Shown: positions 34,165-41,487 of the stretch, piece after piece
Numbering within the stretch: the stretch's first letter is position 1
Layout of the letters: every line of letters begins with the position of its first letter
Assembly: GCF_013386825.1 (NCBI RefSeq)
Contig: NZ_JACARC010000053.1
Location: forward strand, 1 to 58,148
From: Pseudomonas sp. IPO3778
GTDB taxonomy: Bacteria > Pseudomonadota > Gammaproteobacteria > Pseudomonadales > Pseudomonadaceae
Length of the DNA stretch: 58,148 nucleotides
Reading direction: 5' to 3'
The notes under the pieces: model-generated
What the model was told of the DNA's origin: nothing
The model's database searches: none
The model's input: the letters and a program-made list of their open reading frames with translations, nothing else
Program-made: the position numbers and the translations under genes

Positions 34165-35076
34165 TCACCTCCAATAACCGGGGAACATGCTGATGCGCCG
34201 CTTAAGGGCGAGGGGGAGCTGGCGCTCCAGATGGCCCAGCCGGTAGCCGAGCAATTTGAACGCGCTGCGCACCAGTACTTCGGGTACGCGGTGCAATGCA
34301 CCGGCTTCGCGTAATGCTCGAAGCTCGGCCAGTACATAGCGTTTACCTTCACCGCCGGCATCGCCAAAAGCCTGGCGAATCCACGGCTCGCGGCCGTAGA
34401 AAACCCCAATGTCGAAGTAGCGGTGAAACTCATCCATGAGACGGTAATCGTGGGAGTGATAGACCAGGGCGGTGGCGGCGTAGCGCACCTTGTAGCCCTC
34501 CAGCAGCATACGGGCGGCGACGTAGGCGTCCTCGCTGCCGATCACATCCGCGGGGAAGCCACCGACGGCTTGCAGGGCGCTGCGCCGGTACACCGAAAAT
34601 GAATCCGAGCTGAAACAGGTCTTGATCCCAAGCTCCGGCGCATCAGCCAGGGTTTTGCTGCGGCTTTGCGGCGGGTAATTGAAGTGGCGTGACTGAGCGC
34701 CCAGTACCCCGGCGTCCGGGTGCGGCAATTGGCGGCCATAGGCAACGCCGTTGAGCGGGTCCAGTTCCAGCTCACCCACCAGGTGGGCGAAGGTCTCGGG
34801 TTCGGCGGGGATCGCGTCCTGGGTCATGACGATCAGCACGTCGCCGTCGACTTGCTCGCTGGCCCAGCGGCGCGTGCCGCCATGGTTGAAATCCTTGGCG
34901 TCAATCACCTCGACCCGAACGCCGAACGCGCGAAAACGCGCCACGGTGTCATCGCTGGAGGCACTGTCGACCACCAGGGTTTCGTCCGGTTGCAGGGTTT
35001 GCATGCGCAGCGCCGGCAGCAGCTTGTCCAGATGACTGGAGGCGTTGCGGGTCGGGATGATCAGGGCGGTACGCAT
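34165..35076 (-). CDS. pslC: PslC-like GT2-family glycosyltransferase
   Basis: 303-aa inverting glycosyltransferase, GT-A fold. It has ALIIPTRNASSHLDKLLPAL, the nucleotide-binding DETLVVDSASSDDTV, the DxD-like MTQDAIP and the catalytic-region GSEDAYVAARMLLEGY. These mark a GT2 enzyme that transfers a sugar from a nucleotide donor at the cytoplasmic face. Gene order (after pslB, 1 nt gap; before pslD) identifies it as pslC. Its specific linkage cannot be read from sequence. A membrane anchor is not evident, so it is probably peripheral. Confidence 0.88.
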   Translation of the reverse strand: MRTALIIPTRNASSHLDKLLPALRMQTLQPDETLVVDSASSDDTVARFRAFGVRVEVIDAKDFNHGGTRRWASEQVDGDVLIVMTQDAIPAEPETFAHLVGELELDPLNGVAYGRQLPHPDAGVLGAQSRHFNYPPQSRSKTLADAPELGIKTCFSSDSFSVYRRSALQAVGGFPADVIGSEDAYVAARMLLEGYKVRYAATALVYHSHDYRLMDEFHRYFDIGVFYGREPWIRQAFGDAGGEGKRYVLAELRALREAGALHRVPEVLVRSAFKLLGYRLGHLERQLPLALKRRISMFPGYWR

Positions 35077-35077
35077 A

Positions 35078-36538
35078 TCAAGGCTTCACTTCTACAGGCG
35101 CACGCCCGTAGATATCGTCAAAGCGCACAATGTCGTCTTCCCCCAGGTACTCGCCGCTCTGCACTTCGATCATCACCAGGTCGATGATGCCGGGGTTGGT
35201 CAGGCGGTGTTTGTGCCCGGCCGGAATGTAGGTGGACTCGTTGGCGTTGATCAGGAATTCACGGTCGCCGTTGGTAATCATCGCCGCGCCGCTGACCACC
35301 ACCCAGTGTTCACTGCGGTGATGGTGCATCTGCAACGACAGCGAGGCGCGCGGCTTGACCACGATGCGCTTGATCTTGAAGCGGCTGCTTTCTTCCAGCA
35401 CGGTGTAGGTGCCCCATGGCCGGGTCACGGTGCGGTGCAGGCTGAACGCCGGATGGTCCTGGCGCTTGAGCTCGGCGACGATGTAGCGCACGTCCTGGCT
35501 GCGGTTCGCGTCGGCAATCAGGATCGCGTCCGGGGTGTCGACGATGATCAGGTTGCTCACCCCCACCGCGCCCAATACGCGCTTGGGCGAGTCGATGTAG
35601 CAGTTGTGCACGTCATGCAGGATCGCTTCGCCATTGACCTGGTTGCCATTGGCGTCGCTCGGCGTGAGCTGGCGCAGGGCTTCCCAGGAACCGATATCGC
35701 TCCAGCCGATGTCGCAGGGCACCACGGCCACTTGCGCGGATTTTTCCATCAGTGCCACGTCGATCGAGATATCCGGCGCGGTGCCAAAACCTTCAGCGTT
35801 CAATTCGCGCTGGCGGCAGTTGTTGTTATTCAGGCTGTGGCTGTGGTCGAGGGCGGCTTTGGCAGCGTCCAGTACGGCGGGGGCGTGCAGCGCCAGTTCT
35901 TCCAGCAGGGCGCTGGCCTTGAAGCAGAACATCCCGGCGTTCCACAGGTGCTTGCCGCCGTCCAGGTAACCCTGGGCGGTGGCCAGGTCGGGCTTCTCGA
36001 CGAAGCGCTTGACCCGGAACCCCAGGCCCAGTGTCTCGCCTTGTTCGATGTAGCCAAAACCGGTTTCCGGGCGGTCGGGCTGGATGCCGAACGTCACCAG
36101 GTAGCCGGCTTCCGCCAGGTCGCGGGCTTGCGCGACGGCGTCGGCGAAGGCGCTTTCATCGAGGATCAGGTGGTCGGCGGGCATGACCAGCAGCTGTGCC
36201 TCATTGCCGAAATTTTCCTGCACATGCAGGGCGGCCACGGCGATGGCGGCGGCGGTATTGCGCCCGAACGGCTCCAGCAGCAGGTCGAGGGCCAGGTGGG
36301 TCTTGTTCACCACGCGGTAGTCATCAAGGGTGCGAAACAGCAGGTCGCGGTTGGTCACCGTCAGCACGCTTTCCACCCCGGGCAAGTGACTGGCCCGCAG
36401 GAACGTCTTCTGCAACAGGCTCTGGTCGTCACGCATGCGCATGAAGGGCTTGGGCATGTTCTGCCGCGACACCGGCCACAGGCGAGTGCCCGAGCCACCG
36501 GAAATGATGCAGGGGATTAATCCGTTGAGGGTGTTCAT
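35078..36538 (-). CDS. pslB: Bifunctional mannose-1-phosphate guanylyltransferase / mannose-6-phosphate isomerase
   Basis: 486-aa type II phosphomannose isomerase/GDP-mannose pyrophosphorylase, as in AlgA, WbpW and PslB. The N-terminal domain has the signature CIISGGSGTRLWPVSR (about 10-25) and VEKP-type donor motif FVEKPDL. The C-terminal cupin isomerase domain has RPWGTYTVLE and the metal-binding segment LSLQMHHHRSEHWVVVSG. It supplies GDP-mannose for Psl. The ATG overlaps the pslA stop by one base (TGATG). The N-terminus starts MNTLNGLIPC; a longer frame reaches into pslA and is not preferred. Confidence 0.93.
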   Translation of the reverse strand: MNTLNGLIPCIISGGSGTRLWPVSRQNMPKPFMRMRDDQSLLQKTFLRASHLPGVESVLTVTNRDLLFRTLDDYRVVNKTHLALDLLLEPFGRNTAAAIAVAALHVQENFGNEAQLLVMPADHLILDESAFADAVAQARDLAEAGYLVTFGIQPDRPETGFGYIEQGETLGLGFRVKRFVEKPDLATAQGYLDGGKHLWNAGMFCFKASALLEELALHAPAVLDAAKAALDHSHSLNNNNCRQRELNAEGFGTAPDISIDVALMEKSAQVAVVPCDIGWSDIGSWEALRQLTPSDANGNQVNGEAILHDVHNCYIDSPKRVLGAVGVSNLIIVDTPDAILIADANRSQDVRYIVAELKRQDHPAFSLHRTVTRPWGTYTVLEESSRFKIKRIVVKPRASLSLQMHHHRSEHWVVVSGAAMITNGDREFLINANESTYIPAGHKHRLTNPGIIDLVMIEVQSGEYLGEDDIVRFDDIYGRAPVEVKP

Positions 36539-37977
36539 CAATAGACTTCCTTGGTCGATAGGACGGCCGGGACCGTCATGAAAACGATGTACAAGTCGAA
36601 CCACACCGACCACTTCGAGATGTACTCCAGGTCGTACTCAACGCGTTTCTGAATCTTGAACAGGGTGTCGGTTTCACCACGATAGCCGTTGATTTGCGCC
36701 CAGCCAGTGATGCCCGGTTTTACCCGGTGCCGCGAGCTGTACTCGCTGACGGCCACTTCGTAGGGCACCCCGGCCGCCTTGGTCGCGGTGGCATGGGGGC
36801 GCGGGCCGACCATGGACATGTTGCCCAGCAGCACGTTGAACAACTGCGGCAGCTCATCGATGCTGGTCTTGCGAATAAACCGGCCCACGCGGGTAATGCG
36901 CGGGTCGCCCCGGGTGGTCTGGCGGTCGGCGTTGAAGTCACTCATCTCGGCGTACATCGAGCGGAACTTGAACACCCGGATCACGTTGTCGTTGTAGCCA
37001 AACCGGTTCTGGCGAAACAGCACCGGGCCCTTGGAGTCGAGCTTGATGGCGATCGCCGTGATCAGCATGATCGGCGACAACGCCACCAGGCCCAGGGCCG
37101 CCAGAATCAGGTCTTCACAGCGCTTGATAAACGGCGACCAGCCCCGCAGCGGCACGTGGGAGGTGTTGAACATCAGGATGCCGCCCACGTCGGTGATGCG
37201 GCTGTGGCCATAGCGCAGGGCGGCCATGTCGGGCACCAGCATCACGTTGACCGACATCTGGCGCAGGCGCTTCACCAGCCCGTTGATCCGCTGTTCGGCG
37301 GCCCAGGGCAGGGTGATCATCACCTGGTTGACTTGCTCGGAGCGGATCAGTTTTTCCAGGTCGCGGGTATTGCCCAGCAGCGGCAGGTTGCTCAATTCCT
37401 TGGGGATGCGTTCGGTGCGGTCGTCGATAAAACCGATCAGGCCGGAGCGGATATCGCCGTTGCGCTGCAAGTGGTCGGCCACGTGCACGGCGGTGTCGGT
37501 GAAGCCCAGGATCACCGTACGTTGCAGGTATTTGCCGTTCATCATCAGGTTGCGGAACAGGCGCAGCATCACCATCCGCTCCAGCCCGAACAACGCCAGG
37601 CTGGTGACAAACCAGAACGCCAGGTTGCGCGGACTCAGCTGCGGAAACATCAGCAGAATCTGGTACATGAACAGCAGGATGCAAAACGCCGAAGACCAGG
37701 CCACCAGCATGGTGCGAAACCGCAGGCGGTTGCTGAACAGCTCCTCGGAGTACACCCCCATGGCCTGGAACAGAATAATCGTCAGGACCCCGAAGAACAG
37801 GAGCAAGCCGAGAAAGTGGGCGCGCAACTCTGAAGACATCGGCTCTGGATAAAACAGCAGGATCAGTGCGGGTAAAACGGCGGTGAGGCCGTGCATCAAC
37901 TTTACGAAAACAACAAAGAACTCAATAAAACCGGCCCGGGTTAAAAACAGGCTGTCGACTGACGACTTCTCGCGCAT
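36538..37977 (-). CDS. pslA: PslA, undecaprenyl-phosphate sugar-1-phosphate transferase
   Basis: 479-aa polyisoprenyl-phosphate hexose-1-phosphate transferase of the WcaJ type, which starts assembly by loading the first sugar on undecaprenyl phosphate. About four N-terminal membrane helices are followed by a CoA-binding-like domain (TVILGFTDTAVHVADHL), a fifth helix (LILAALGLVALSPIMLITAIAIKL) and the catalytic block KGPVLFRQNRFGYNDNVIRVFKFRSM with KTSIDELPQLFNVLLGNMSMVGPRP, both quoted beyond need in part only: key bits FKFRSM, DELPQL, GPRP. It ends with GWAQINGYRG. The ATG has GAGGG 8 nt upstream. First gene of the operon. Confidence 0.92.
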   Translation of the reverse strand: MREKSSVDSLFLTRAGFIEFFVVFVKLMHGLTAVLPALILLFYPEPMSSELRAHFLGLLLFFGVLTIILFQAMGVYSEELFSNRLRFRTMLVAWSSAFCILLFMYQILLMFPQLSPRNLAFWFVTSLALFGLERMVMLRLFRNLMMNGKYLQRTVILGFTDTAVHVADHLQRNGDIRSGLIGFIDDRTERIPKELSNLPLLGNTRDLEKLIRSEQVNQVMITLPWAAEQRINGLVKRLRQMSVNVMLVPDMAALRYGHSRITDVGGILMFNTSHVPLRGWSPFIKRCEDLILAALGLVALSPIMLITAIAIKLDSKGPVLFRQNRFGYNDNVIRVFKFRSMYAEMSDFNADRQTTRGDPRITRVGRFIRKTSIDELPQLFNVLLGNMSMVGPRPHATATKAAGVPYEVAVSEYSSRHRVKPGITGWAQINGYRGETDTLFKIQKRVEYDLEYISKWSVWFDLYIVFMTVPAVLSTKEVY

Positions 37978-37982
37978 AAAAA

Positions 37983-38030
37983 CATCCCTCATTGCACACC
38001 AGGGCTTCCATGTTCGGCTGCTCATCCATA
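37983..38030 (-). promoter_or_regulatory. Three GGA motifs before pslA, one in the ribosome-binding site
   Basis: TATGGATG (38030-38023), CATGGAAG (38012-38005) and GAGGGATG (37990-37983) resemble the RsmA/CsrA core ANGGA. The last overlaps the pslA ribosome-binding site. Known: RsmA represses psl translation in P. aeruginosa through the leader. Inferred: the same control here. Confidence 0.35.
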
Positions 38031-38219
38031 AAGGCAGGGCTTGCTTTATAAAAGGCGCCAGACGAACGGCTTGCTTCGCTGGGTAATACGCAATCACCTA
38101 TCTATTTGCAGGGAATTTGCGGGCTTATGGCTAAATGATGGTGCCCTTTGTTCGACTCGTCAAGGTTTTGACATTTTTATAAGATTGGCGTCCTAGACAC
38201 TTCAGGTACTCCTCCGCGC

Positions 38220-38237
38220 GACAGTTTGTTGACTGTC
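38220..38237. repeat. Palindrome GACAGT/ACTGTC in psl leader
   Basis: Perfect 6-bp inverted repeat with a 6-nt spacer (TTGTTG). Could be a protein-binding site or a small RNA hairpin. Confidence 0.45.
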
Positions 38238-38245
38238 TTGGTCGG

Positions 38246-38266
38246 GTTCCCGGGTTTTACGGGAAC
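38246..38266. repeat. Palindrome GTTCCCG/CGGGAAC in psl leader
   Basis: Perfect 7-bp inverted repeat with a 7-nt loop, followed on the + strand by AAAA. Only 8 nt from the previous palindrome. Confidence 0.45.
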
Positions 38267-38377
38267 AAAATGCTGGCGTTTTGGAGTGTAGGAACAAATT
38301 TGAGAATTTTCCTGTCGGGGAGGAAAACCTTTTTTTGACGGAGGTGGGATGCGGGGGTTTTGGGGGACAAGCGACGA

Positions 38378-38405
38378 GTGGTGAGGGCAGGGGGGCCTTC
38401 ACCAC
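38378..38405 (-). terminator. Hairpin in C-rich sequence after the DUF6124-like gene
   Basis: GTGGTGA/TCACCAC 7-bp stem, extendable with one mismatch, 42 nt past the stop codon of the upstream leftward gene. The transcript around it is C-rich and G-poor (several CCCCC runs), which fits a Rho-dependent stop. No U-run. Confidence 0.35.
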
Positions 38406-38447
38406 ATTGGGGGGACTAGGCTTAAAAGCTGCCTTTGAAATTGAGGG

Positions 38448-38765
38448 TTACGTGGCGTGGTGCTGAGGTTTGCGCACGTGCAAACATTCAATCGACCGGT
38501 CAACCGTGGTCTTGGCAATTTCCAGCAAATGCCAAACCGCCAACAATCTGGCCCGTTCGGGGCTTCGCAGCAGTTCGCCGCAGTCGAGGGCAGTGGCCGA
38601 GGCGCTGCTGAGCAGGCTGGCGGTGTAGAGCAGGGCGTCTTCGAAGCTCAGGTCTTCGTTCACGGTGTGGAAACCCTGGGAGGGCAGGTAGTGTTCGAGG
38701 GCCCGATTGAAGGCGGCGCGGTTTTTAAGCTGGTCGAGGGGTGGGTCGGGGACGGGTTTATTCAT
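38448..38765 (-). CDS. Small DUF6124/DUF3077-like protein, function unknown
   Basis: 105-aa cytoplasmic protein starting MNKPVPDPPLDQLKNRAAFN. It has a helical body (FEDALLYTASLLSSASATALDCGELL, then ARLLAVWHLLEIAKTTVDRSIECL, key parts only: 'YTASLLSSASATA' and 'HLLEIAKTTVDRS') and a His-rich tail. I recognise it as the short Pseudomonas-specific family annotated DUF6124 or DUF3077; no function is established. The ATG shown has AAGGAG 8 nt upstream. A second in-frame ATG at 38897, with GAGG in front, would add 44 residues read from the structured leader, with no stop between. See the leader entry. Neighbours give no functional clue. Confidence 0.8.
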   Translation of the reverse strand: MNKPVPDPPLDQLKNRAAFNRALEHYLPSQGFHTVNEDLSFEDALLYTASLLSSASATALDCGELLRSPERARLLAVWHLLEIAKTTVDRSIECLHVRKPQHHAT

Positions 38766-38798
38766 GGTGTAACTCCTTATGAGATTAGGAGCCGATCC

Positions 38799-38968
38799 CG
38801 TCGCGACTAAACGATGGGTGGCGGCTGTACGCAGGTTAGTCGACCGGCCACAAGGAAAATCCGGCGCACCCGAGGGTGCCCTGCGCACAGCCACCATAAA
38901 ACCTCATGATGAAACCATGCGCCTTGTGAAGGTACGGGCGACTAAACCCGTTCACTGATGAGCAGTGA
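38799..38968 (-). promoter_or_regulatory. Structured 5' leader with two TTTAGTCGC boxes and one complementary segment
   Basis: Upstream of the DUF6124-like gene, read leftward: hairpin TCACTG/CAGTGA (38968-38952); box 1 GTTTAGTCGC (38947-38938) in the loop of an ACGGG/CCCGT stem; a large imperfect hairpin with arms 38895-38880 and 38835-38817; a small GC hairpin inside it (38880-38863); the segment GTCGACTAAC (38844-38835), complementary over 7 nt to both boxes; and box 2 GTTTAGTCGC (38812-38803). The segment can pair with only one box at a time. The sequence resembles a leader I recall before related genes in other Pseudomonas genomes; not verified. Confidence 0.55.
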
Positions 38969-39068
38969 CGGGGCGAAGACTAGCCACCGGTTCCGACAGG
39001 CACAAGGCCGAAAGATTGTCTCGGAAACGTCCCGCAAATTAAAGGGATTTACCCTGCTGGCCCTTTAT
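38969..39068. other. Remaining gap before the MocR gene
   Basis: 100 nt between the leader and the stop codon of the MocR-type gene. Apart from a possible leftward promoter (TTGTGC, 17 nt, TAGTCT; weak on both hexamers) I see nothing in it. Confidence 0.3.
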
Positions 39069-40394
39069 TCATATCCGAATGGCCTCGCGAATTTTCCCCA
39101 AGGCCACCCGCAATGTCGCCAGATCAATCGACCCCAGCGCCACCCGCAACGCATGGGGCACATGCGCCGTACAGGCAAACGGCTCGGCACTGGTGACACG
39201 CACACCCTGGCCCTCAAGCGCAGCCACCACCGCATCCGCCCGCAGGCCTTCGGGCAATACCAGCCACAGGTAATACGACGCCGGATGCGCAATCACCTCG
39301 CAACCCTGCAAGACCTCCCGGGCCAGCGCCTGACGTTGGCGCGCATCCGTGCGCTTTTGTTCTTCCAGCACATCTACCGCGCCGGATTCGATCCAGCGGC
39401 ACGCCAGGTTGACCGTGAGCGTCGGCGTGCTCCAGGTCGAGACGCGAATGGCTTGCTCCAACGCCGGCACCCACGCGTTGGGTGCCACGATAAACCCCAC
39501 CCGCAACCCCGACGCCACGCTCTTCGAAAGGCCGGACACATACACCGTGCGCAACGGCGCATAGGTGAACAACGGCTTGGGCGCGGGTTCGGCCAGAAAG
39601 GCGTAGGCGCCGTCTTCGATCAGTAGAAAATCGTAGCGCTCAGCCAACGCGGCAAGGCGCTCGCGGTCAGCTTCACCCATCACCGTGCCCAGCGGATTGT
39701 GCAACGTGGGCATGCAATAAAACGCCCGCACCGGGCGCCGTTTGCACAGGGCCTCCAGCGCATCCAGATCCGTATGGCCAGCCGGTTGCGGCAGCGGCTC
39801 CAGGTCTATGCGCTGGGACTGGGCCAGGGTTTTCAGGCCGGGATAGGTCAGCGCATCTACCGCCAGCACATCCCCAGGTTGCAGCAGCGCCATCAGGCTC
39901 ACGGACAGGCCTTGTTGCGCACCATTGACGATCAGCACCTGCTCGCCACCCACGCGAATCTGCCGATTGCGCAGGTGCCGCGCTGCTGTCTGCCGTTCAT
40001 GGGCGCGGCCACCTTGCGGAGCAGAATGCAGCAGGGCATCAAGGTCTCCCGAGGCGGCAATGGCGCGCAAAGCGTCGCGCAGCATCTCGGCCTGGCCGGG
40101 CAGCGAAGGGTAGTTGAGGCTCAGGTCGACGGTGCCCGGTTGCAGCGGCTGTTGTACCAGGCCCATGCCCCGCAGCAACGTGGTGTCGCGCACAAAAGTG
40201 CCGCGCCCCGGCTCACCCACCACCAGGCCGCTGGCCTCCAGTTCGCTGTACACCCGCAAGGCGGTGGCCAGGGCGATGCGATGGCTGTTCATCAGGTTGC
40301 GCACGGTCGGCAACTGGGTGCCTGGCGGTAACTTTCCGGCACGAATCCGCGTGGCCAGTTCATCGACGATCAGTTTGTAGCGGACCTGAGCCAT
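39069..40394 (-). CDS. MocR-type regulator (GntR HTH fused to aminotransferase domain)
   Basis: 441-aa MocR/PdxR-type transcription factor. The winged HTH covers residues 1-75 (LATRIRAGKLPPGTQLPTVRNL, quoted as KLPPGTQLPTVR, then GRGTFVRD). A fold-type-I aminotransferase-like domain follows with the asparagine in LHNPLGT (N233), IEDGAYAFL (D261, Y264) and the PLP lysine K291 in YVSGLSKS. Known members bind PLP and control vitamin B6, GABA or amino-acid genes. It diverges from the LysE-type exporter gene, so control of amino-acid export is a reasonable inference. No aminotransferase activity is expected. Confidence 0.92.
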   Translation of the reverse strand: MAQVRYKLIVDELATRIRAGKLPPGTQLPTVRNLMNSHRIALATALRVYSELEASGLVVGEPGRGTFVRDTTLLRGMGLVQQPLQPGTVDLSLNYPSLPGQAEMLRDALRAIAASGDLDALLHSAPQGGRAHERQTAARHLRNRQIRVGGEQVLIVNGAQQGLSVSLMALLQPGDVLAVDALTYPGLKTLAQSQRIDLEPLPQPAGHTDLDALEALCKRRPVRAFYCMPTLHNPLGTVMGEADRERLAALAERYDFLLIEDGAYAFLAEPAPKPLFTYAPLRTVYVSGLSKSVASGLRVGFIVAPNAWVPALEQAIRVSTWSTPTLTVNLACRWIESGAVDVLEEQKRTDARQRQALAREVLQGCEVIAHPASYYLWLVLPEGLRADAVVAALEGQGVRVTSAEPFACTAHVPHALRVALGSIDLATLRVALGKIREAIRI

Positions 40395-40488
40395 GGCGTG
40401 TTCCTGTGCAAAGCGTATCTAGATCAATTTTTTGTTTGTATCAGGTGAGCTGATTAATCTACAGGCTTTCCCGGTGGATGGCTTGAGC

Positions 40489-41118
40489 ATGATCGACCTC
40501 GCAACCCTGGCTGTTTTCTCTGGTGCAGTCCTGCTGCTGTTGTTATCGCCGGGCCCAAACATGGCCTTCGTCATCAGCCACGGTGTGACCTATGGCTGGC
40601 GTGGCGGGGTGGCGTCTGGGTTGGGCATCAGCGTGGCGGACCTGCTGCTCACGGCCCTGACCGCGACCGGCGTCACCGCACTGGTCGCCAGCTGGCCGCC
40701 GGCCTTCGACCTGATCCGCTATGCCGGGGTGGTGTACCTGCTGTGGCTGGTGTTCAAGACCCTGCAAAAAACACCGGCCCTCGACACCGCCCACGTCACC
40801 CGCGTGCCGCTGGGCCGGGTGTTTGTGCGGGCGATGCTCAACAGTTTGCTCAACCCCAAGGCGTTGCTGTTTTTCATGGTGTTCTTGCCGCAATTCGTCA
40901 GCCCCGAGGCGGGGCCGATCGCGCTGCAACTGGTGCAACTTGGGGTCATCCTGACGCTGATCAGCGGCGTATTTCATGCCGTGCTGGGGATTTTTGGCGG
41001 GGCGGTGAGCCGGTTTTTTGCCGGCAAACCGGGCAGCGCAGGCTTACAGAAATGGGGTCTGGCCACCGTGCTGATGGTGCTGGCCGTGCGGTTGGCGCTG
41101 ATGTCTCGGCCAGCGTGA
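40489..41118 (+). CDS. LysE/RhtB-family amino-acid exporter
   Basis: 209-aa membrane protein of the LysE/RhtB family that exports amino acids or their derivatives. It has about six hydrophobic helices. The N-terminus shows the family motif LLLLSPGPNMAFVISHG with the conserved SPGPN, then GLGISVADLLLTAL, and the second half has NSLLNPKALLFFMVFLPQFV. The ATG is chosen by family length; 57 nt of open frame upstream has no support. Divergent from the MocR gene, which likely regulates it. Followed after 27 nt by a small monooxygenase-like gene, probably in the same transcript. Confidence 0.9.
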   Translation: MIDLATLAVFSGAVLLLLLSPGPNMAFVISHGVTYGWRGGVASGLGISVADLLLTALTATGVTALVASWPPAFDLIRYAGVVYLLWLVFKTLQKTPALDTAHVTRVPLGRVFVRAMLNSLLNPKALLFFMVFLPQFVSPEAGPIALQLVQLGVILTLISGVFHAVLGIFGGAVSRFFAGKPGSAGLQKWGLATVLMVLAVRLALMSRPA

Positions 41119-41145
41119 TAAACCACTGATAAAAGGACGTTACCC

Positions 41146-41487
41146 ATGTACATCGCAGCCTTTATCTACAAGCCGGGTGAGCGGGATGACGAGTTCCAGC
41201 GCCTCACGGATTTGATCGACGCACTGGCGGCAAGGCTGCCGGGATATGTGGGGGCCGAGTCGTGGCGCTCGGCGGATGGCGGGTTGATCAACGCCAGTTA
41301 TTACTGGCGCGATGAAGCGTCAATCCGCGCCTTTGCCAGCCACCCGACCCACCTGGAAGCCAAGCGCCTGTACCGCCGCTGGTACGGTGGTTATCACGTG
41401 GTGATTTCCAAGGTGGAGCGGGCGTATGGCGACGGCACGATCGGGCATCTGGTGCCCGCCGACCGCCACGGGCGTGCGAACGCTTAA
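41146..41487 (+). CDS. Antibiotic-biosynthesis-monooxygenase-domain (ABM) protein
   Basis: 113-aa dimeric alpha+beta barrel (ABM-like) protein: MYIAAFIYKPGERDDEFQRL at the start, a central GYVGAESWRSADGGLINASYYWRDEASIRAFASHP, quoted key parts being ESWRS, YYWRDE and FASHP, and a basic helix near the end. Family members include heme-degrading and quinol monooxygenases and many proteins with unknown ligand. An AAAGGA box lies 6-7 nt before the ATG. Likely co-transcribed with the LysE-type gene. Its stop codon overlaps the convergent inhA stop by 4 nt (TTAA). Confidence 0.82.
   Translation: MYIAAFIYKPGERDDEFQRLTDLIDALAARLPGYVGAESWRSADGGLINASYYWRDEASIRAFASHPTHLEAKRLYRRWYGGYHVVISKVERAYGDGTIGHLVPADRHGRANA

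Larger units (their letters stand above)
37978..38447 (-). promoter_or_regulatory. Long psl leader / intergenic region
   Basis: 470-nt stretch without a convincing gene. Reading leftward toward pslA it holds C-rich runs and a hairpin (38405-38378), two palindromes (see separate entries), a weak sigma-70 candidate (TTGACG at 38163-38158, 17 nt, CATCAT at 38140-38135) and GGA motifs close to the pslA start. In P. aeruginosa psl is controlled by AmrZ, FleQ, RpoS and RsmA; which of these act here cannot be judged by eye. Confidence 0.45.

Noticed and set aside
38341..38420. Four-tract G-quadruplex
   Set aside because: Loops of 4, 23 and 13 nt are too long for a confident call; kept only as a C-rich transcript observation.
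38202..38466. Two short frames (67 and 61 codons) in the psl leader
   Set aside because: No ribosome-binding site, no conserved-looking sequence and lower-complexity composition; they overlap palindromes and G-runs.
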